From assembly GCF_000160555.1 (NCBI RefSeq), contig NZ_GG749278.1, positions 29,424 through 93,423 of the forward strand: 64,000 nt of DNA. The letters are read 5' to 3'. The stretch's first letter is position 1. Each line of letters starts with the position of its first letter. The notes below the pieces were generated by a model. The model was given only the letters and a program-made list of their open reading frames with translations, searched no databases and was not told the DNA's origin. Below, in pieces: positions 60,161-64,000 of this stretch. The position numbers and the translations under genes are program-made. This DNA is from Centipeda noxia ATCC 43541. Lineage in GTDB: Bacteria > Bacillota > Negativicutes > Selenomonadales > Selenomonadaceae.

Positions 60161-61516
60161 TCAGGCCCGAATCTCCGCAAGCAGCTCGTCGGTCTTTTCC
60201 TTCAGCAGCGCCTTATCCTGCCGCGTCTCAACGTTCAGGCGAATAACGGGCTCGGTATTGGACATGCGGAGATTGAACCGCCATTTGTCGAACTCCACCG
60301 AGAGCCCGTCCACCTTCGTCACCTTGCCCCCGGGGCCGTATTTCGCCTCGATGCGGTCCATGACAGCCTTCGCATCAGATACGGTGCTGTTGACCTCACC
60401 GGAAGTCGGGAAACGATCCATGCGCGCCTTCATGAGCTCGGACAGCGTTTTCCCGCCCGACGCGCTCATCAGCTCCGCCACGAGCAGCCATGGAATCTGA
60501 CCGCTGTCGCAGTAGGAGAAATCACGGAAATAGTGGTGTGCGCTCATCTCGCCGCCGTAAATCGCATTGACCTCGCGCATCTTGTCCTTGATGAACGCAT
60601 GCCCGCTCTTGCACATAACGGGCTTGCCGCCAAGCTGCTCGGCAATCTCGATTGTGTTCCAGATGAGGCGCGGATCGTAGATGATGCTCGCACCTTTATT
60701 CTTTTTAAGGAACGCTTCCGACAAAAAACCGACCATATAGTAGCCCTCGATGAAGCCCCCCTTCTCGTCGAAGAGGAAGCAGCGATCGAAGTCACCGTCC
60801 CACGCCACGCCGAAATCCGCGCCCGTCTCACGCACGACCTTCGCCGTCGCCTCGCGGTTCTCCTGCAGGATCGGGTTCGGCACGCCGTTCGGGAAATTTC
60901 CGTCCGGCTCGTTGTAGACTTTGACGAGCTCGAACGGCAGGAACTTTTCCATCGCGTTGATGATCGGCCCCGCTGCGCCGTTTCCCGTATTGACAACGAT
61001 CTTGTAGGGCTTCAGCCTGCTCACATCAACGTAGGTAAGGATGTGTTTGACATAGGCATCAAGCACGTCCGCCTTTTCGATCTTCCCGGGCACCGCCGCA
61101 GGCGCAGGGTAGGTCTCGCCCACGACCATCGCCGCGATGTCCTTGAGTCCCGTATCGCTCGAGATCGGACGCGCCTCTGCACGGACGAACTTCATGCCGT
61201 TGTACTGCTTCGGATTGTGACTCGCCGTGATCATGATGCCGCCGCCGAGGCCGAGATGTGCCGTTGCGAAGTAGATCATCTCGGTGCCGCACTGCCCGAT
61301 GTCCACGACATCGCAGCCGGCTTCCGTGAGTCCCTTTGTGAGCGCATCGCGGATCGCAGGTCCGGACAGGCGGATGTCATGTCCGACGGCCACCTTCTTC
61401 GCTCCGAACAGCGTGGGGAAACTGCGCCCGACGCGGTAGGCAAGCTCCTCGTTGACCTCGTCCGGATAGATGCCGCGTACGTCATATGCGCCAAAACCTT
61501 TGTCTATCACTGCCAT
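60161..61516 (-). CDS. Phosphomannomutase/phosphoglucomutase (alpha-D-phosphohexomutase)
   Basis: A 451-residue enzyme of the PMM/PGM type: start FGAYDVRGIYPDEVNEE, active-site phosphoserine in TASHNPKQYNG (Ser about 98), metal loop DGDFDRCFLFDE, sugar loop GGEMSAHHYFRDF, and C-terminal phosphate loop RMSNTEPVIRLNVE. It interconverts 1- and 6-phosphates of glucose and/or mannose, and so can supply glucose-1-phosphate for GlgC. ATG 61516 has GGAGGGG upstream. It starts the pgm-pgi unit. Confidence 0.95.
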   Translation of the reverse strand: MAVIDKGFGAYDVRGIYPDEVNEELAYRVGRSFPTLFGAKKVAVGHDIRLSGPAIRDALTKGLTEAGCDVVDIGQCGTEMIYFATAHLGLGGGIMITASHNPKQYNGMKFVRAEARPISSDTGLKDIAAMVVGETYPAPAAVPGKIEKADVLDAYVKHILTYVDVSRLKPYKIVVNTGNGAAGPIINAMEKFLPFELVKVYNEPDGNFPNGVPNPILQENREATAKVVRETGADFGVAWDGDFDRCFLFDEKGGFIEGYYMVGFLSEAFLKKNKGASIIYDPRLIWNTIEIAEQLGGKPVMCKSGHAFIKDKMREVNAIYGGEMSAHHYFRDFSYCDSGQIPWLLVAELMSASGGKTLSELMKARMDRFPTSGEVNSTVSDAKAVMDRIEAKYGPGGKVTKVDGLSVEFDKWRFNLRMSNTEPVIRLNVETRQDKALLKEKTDELLAEIRA

Positions 61517-61678
61517 GTAACGTCCCCTCCTCCTGGGATGCGCCCGGCGACGCTCCCCCTCACACCCTTGTCCTCCGACTCGACCGCGGCGGCTCATAAC
61601 AAAATGCTGTACAATATAAATACTTATTCGCCGTCATTCTCTCCTTTTCCTGTCTTTTCCATCAAAATCTTGAGAAAG
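61517..61678. other. Intergenic region between the phosphomutase and AEC-like genes
   Basis: This part holds the phosphomutase 5' region (AT-rich stretch 61600-61630) but no clear -35/-10 pair could be called. No ORF or hairpin of note. Confidence 0.4.
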
Positions 61679-61707
61679 TTTACATTGCAATTGACTTGTG
61701 CTAGGAT
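61679..61707 (+). promoter_or_regulatory. Predicted promoter of the AEC-like transporter pair
   Basis: TTTACA (61679-61684) and TAGGAT (61702-61707) are 17 bases apart, with TG one base before the -10. Confidence 0.6.
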
Positions 61708-61749
61708 GAACCCGTCACAGGATGTATTTACGGAGGTAAGGGGAGCGTT

Positions 61750-62706
61750 ATGAATGAAATCAACACGCGGCTGATCTACCTCGGCACCGATCTGATCCTG
61801 CCGCTCATCGTCGGCTATCTGCTCTATCAGCGCCGCCTGCTCTCGGATGCGGCGGTCAATCTGCTCATCCGCATCAATGTCGTCGTCTTCTTCACGCTGC
61901 TCTCACTGTTCAGTTTCTGGGCACTGCCGCTCACGCGCGATCTCGTCATCCTTCCGGTATTCTTTGCGTTTATCATTCTCTTTCCGGGCTTTATCAGCTG
62001 GCGTTTTCTCGGGCGGCGCTTTCACAGTCCGATCGACCGCGGCACACACCTCATCTCCGCATTGCTGTCAAACATCGGCACGCTCGGCGGCATCTGCGCC
62101 TACATTATCTACGGAGAGCGCGGCTTTGCGTACGCACAGATCGGCGGCGCCTGCCAGAATCTCATCCTCGTCCTCCTCGCATTCCCGGCCGCGCAGTACT
62201 ACTATCTCCTGCATAAAAACCGCGGACGCCGTGCGCGCCTTGAGGGACGCGGTTTCTTCGGACTGCTTGTCTCCTGGAATCAGATCAGCATTCTCGGCAT
62301 GGCCGCCGGTCTTCTGCTGAATGCGGGCGGCGTTGTGCGGCCGCCCGTCCTGTCGGATGCGTTCGGCTGTCTCATCCACGTCTCCGCGTGGTTTGCCATG
62401 CTGCCGGTCGGCTCTCTCATCAATTTCCGCCGCGCACGTCATTTCGTCTATCTGACGCTCGACATGATCTTCCTCCGCTTCCTCCTCGTCCCCCTCGTCA
62501 CATTCTTTGCGGCCCGCCTCATCATCAGCGACCCGCTCGTCCGAAATGCGCTCGTCATCTTTGCGAGCGTTCCGGCGGCGATCAATGCGACGCTGACTGC
62601 GCGCCTCTATCAGCTGAACGTCGACTACACAATCGCCGTCTTCCTCGTGACGACGGTCCTCTATCTGATCGTTCTCTTTCCCGCCGTCTTTTTCCTGTTT
62701 CGCTAG
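61750..62706 (+). CDS. AEC-like (auxin efflux carrier family) permease, copy 1
   Basis: A 318-residue protein with about ten hydrophobic segments, e.g. LILPLIVGYLLYQRRLLSD and the conserved AEC-like positions around ISWRFLGRRFHSP and FASVPAAINATLTARLYQLN. The AEC/BART superfamily exports carboxylates or takes up dicarboxylates; the substrate here is unknown. It is highly similar to the gene that follows, in order and motifs, so the pair arose by tandem duplication. GGAGGTAAGGGGAG precedes the ATG. Confidence 0.85.
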   Translation: MNEINTRLIYLGTDLILPLIVGYLLYQRRLLSDAAVNLLIRINVVVFFTLLSLFSFWALPLTRDLVILPVFFAFIILFPGFISWRFLGRRFHSPIDRGTHLISALLSNIGTLGGICAYIIYGERGFAYAQIGGACQNLILVLLAFPAAQYYYLLHKNRGRRARLEGRGFFGLLVSWNQISILGMAAGLLLNAGGVVRPPVLSDAFGCLIHVSAWFAMLPVGSLINFRRARHFVYLTLDMIFLRFLLVPLVTFFAARLIISDPLVRNALVIFASVPAAINATLTARLYQLNVDYTIAVFLVTTVLYLIVLFPAVFFLFR

Positions 62707-62721
62707 AAAGAAGCGCTTTGC

Positions 62722-63675
62722 TTGGACACCTCAGACTTTCGCATCATCTATCTCTTTACCGATCTGCTCCTCCCTCTTATCGTCGGCTATCTGCTCCATC
62801 AGCACGGCAGGATATCGGATGTGCTCATCAGCCGCATCCTGCGTCTGAACGTCATCGTCATCTACACCATACTCGCGCTCATGAGCTGCTGGACGCTCCC
62901 CATCTCATGGGATCTCGCCCTGATCCCGATCTACGGCATCCTCATCGTCCTCTTCCCGGGCGTCGTCGGCTGGGCGTTCTTTATCCGCAAGTACCACAAT
63001 CCCCTCGACCGCGGCGCCTACCTTGCCAATGCCATGATGTCCAACATCACGACCCTCGGCGGTGTCTGCGCCTTCATTCTCTACGGCGAGCAGGGATTTG
63101 CCTACGCGCAGATCATGGGGATCTTCCAGACGCTCATGCTTGTCCTCACCGTCTTTCCAATGGCGCAGTATTACTATCTCCAGCATAGGAATCACGGCAG
63201 GGGCGGAAAGATCCGCCTGCATTTCCTCGACATCTTCCTCTCGTGGAACCAGCTCAGCATCCTCGGCATGGCCGCAGGACTTGCGCTCAACGCGGCCGGC
63301 ATCGAACGCCCGCCTGCCGCCCAAACGGCATTCGAAGGCCTCATCCACTTCGGCGCATGGTTCGGCATGCTCCCCGTCGGCGCGCTCGTAAATCTCCACC
63401 GCGCGCGGCGCTATGCCCCCTATACCCTCGATCTCTTCGCCCTGCGCTTTCTCATTCTCCCCGCATTTATGCTTGCAGTCTCCTATCCGTTCGTCCGCGA
63501 TCCCGTTCTCCTCGGCGCCATCCTCGTCTTCTCCGTCACGCCGGGCGCCATCAACTCCGTCACCGCGGCAAAGCTCTATCATCTCAACGTCGATTACACC
63601 ATTGCAGGCTTTCTCACCACGAGCATTGCCTTCTTCTTCCTCGTCTACCCGGCGCTCTTCTTCCTGCTGCGGTGA
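62722..63675 (+). CDS. AEC-like permease, copy 2 (tandem paralogue)
   Basis: A 317-residue paralogue of the preceding permease. Matching blocks are LLLPLIVGYLLHQHGRISD, LSWNQLSILGMAAGLALNA and FSVTPGAINSVTAAKLYHLNVDYTIAGFL. The two share nearly every block without gaps but differ in many residues, so the duplication is old and may have changed specificity. The start is TTG 62722, 15 bases after copy 1; the ribosome site is modest (AAAGAAG) and translation may be coupled. A strong terminator follows 60 bases downstream. Confidence 0.85.
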   Translation: MDTSDFRIIYLFTDLLLPLIVGYLLHQHGRISDVLISRILRLNVIVIYTILALMSCWTLPISWDLALIPIYGILIVLFPGVVGWAFFIRKYHNPLDRGAYLANAMMSNITTLGGVCAFILYGEQGFAYAQIMGIFQTLMLVLTVFPMAQYYYLQHRNHGRGGKIRLHFLDIFLSWNQLSILGMAAGLALNAAGIERPPAAQTAFEGLIHFGAWFGMLPVGALVNLHRARRYAPYTLDLFALRFLILPAFMLAVSYPFVRDPVLLGAILVFSVTPGAINSVTAAKLYHLNVDYTIAGFLTTSIAFFFLVYPALFFLLR

Positions 63676-63734
63676 TGTGCATGCCCCACACAGAGCGTTC
63701 TTCCCCGCATGCGCTTTCGAGTCGATACTTCTGC

Positions 63735-63777
63735 GCATAGAAAAACAGCGGCCCTCACGGCCGCTGTTTTTCTATGC
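63735..63777. terminator. Bidirectional terminator after the AEC-like pair
   Basis: GCATAGAAAAACAGCGGCC pairs with its complement through loop CTCAC, with T5 in both directions. Confidence 0.88.
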
Positions 63778-63788
63778 ATCAATATCCC

Positions 63789-64000
63789 TTAGAAAATATC
63801 GTCGTCCACATCCGCCTTGCTCGAGAGCACCGTTCCCGTCACGGCGTCGATGCGGAGTTTGTACTCCACGTTCCCGGCATAGCACTTCACCTTGTAGACG
63901 GGGCGGAAGTCCGGCTGCATCATTGGACGCTGTGCAGGGTCCTGCTGCGGCCCCGCCGTCGGCGCAGCTGCAGGCGCCGGCTGCACGGCACCATCTGCCG
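63789..64000 (-). CDS. PepSY-like domain protein, N-terminus outside the window
   Basis: The last 70 or so residues of a protein whose start lies beyond the window. The visible end, VYKVKCYAGNVEYKLRIDAVTGTVLSSKAD, is a typical PepSY domain end (YxVxh...G....hxID..TG.hl). A Pro/Ala/Gln-rich linker (AAPTAGPQQDPAQRPMMQPD) precedes it. PepSY domains are found in secreted peptidase inhibitors and sensors. The frame stays open to base 64000, so no start is assigned. Confidence 0.8.
   Translation of the reverse strand, partial: ADGAVQPAPAAAPTAGPQQDPAQRPMMQPDFRPVYKVKCYAGNVEYKLRIDAVTGTVLSSKADVDDDIF

Overview
The window reads as chromosomal DNA of a diderm Firmicute, most likely a Selenomonas-like member of the Negativicutes. 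Firmicute-type traits (the GlgC/GlgD pair, EcfT next to TruA, a sorbitol-type PTS IIA) sit beside outer-membrane traits (a TolC-type channel with its periplasmic adaptor, and a pilus/type II secretin). The DNA is GC-rich with strong AGGAGG-like ribosome binding sites, frequent TTG and GTG starts, and TGnTATAAT-type promoters. This placement is an inference from gene content; no rRNA or tRNA gene was seen. No prophage, insertion sequence or CRISPR array was seen.

Layout. 1-2 kb: a sucrose-6-phosphate hydrolase cut by the window edge, preceded by a possible 32-residue membrane peptide, divergent from a lone PTS IIA. 2-7 kb: minus-strand run ecfT-truA-pilB-pilT-pilC. 7-9.6 kb: two convergent c-di-GMP-type proteins (EAL-HDOD and HD-GYP). 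9.7-12.1 kb: a polar amino-acid ABC importer. 12-15 kb: lipoprotein, MATE exporter, YdcF-like protein, cupin. 15.4-19.8 kb: a MacAB-TolC-type tripartite exporter. 19.9-23.8 kb: ftsE-ftsX-M23 hydrolase-S41 protease, a cell-wall remodelling operon. 24-33.6 kb: mixed accessory genes, including an esterase/ATP-grasp pair, a metallo-beta-lactamase-fold hydrolase, two AT-richer small membrane proteins, and a DUF2225/DUF4127/flavodoxin operon.

33.7-46.2 kb: a complete glycogen operon read on the minus strand as glgC-glgD-glgP-glgB-glgA-(GH13+GH77 fusion). It covers ADP-glucose synthesis, elongation, branching, phosphorolysis and debranching/transfer. GlgB carries an unusual tail of about 175 residues rich in Lys and Ala. 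pgm and pgi at 58.7-61.5 kb and eno at 53.4-54.7 kb provide the sugar-phosphate links to glycolysis.

46.4-64 kb: a TetR regulator divergent from a metal P-type ATPase, rpsT, an MFS transporter, an M48 protease, a nitroreductase, eno, a ZIP transporter, a NarL-type regulator, a secretin with its PilP-like partner, pgi, pgm, two tandem AEC-like permeases and a partial PepSY-like protein.

The most interesting non-coding signal is at 54.92-55.17 kb, between eno and the ZIP gene. A perfect TGTGA-N6-TCACA operator lies upstream of a TGnTATAAT promoter, followed by about 190 nt of consecutive hairpins with C-rich single-stranded stretches and a strong intrinsic terminator. No convincing ORF is present, so this looks like a regulated small RNA.
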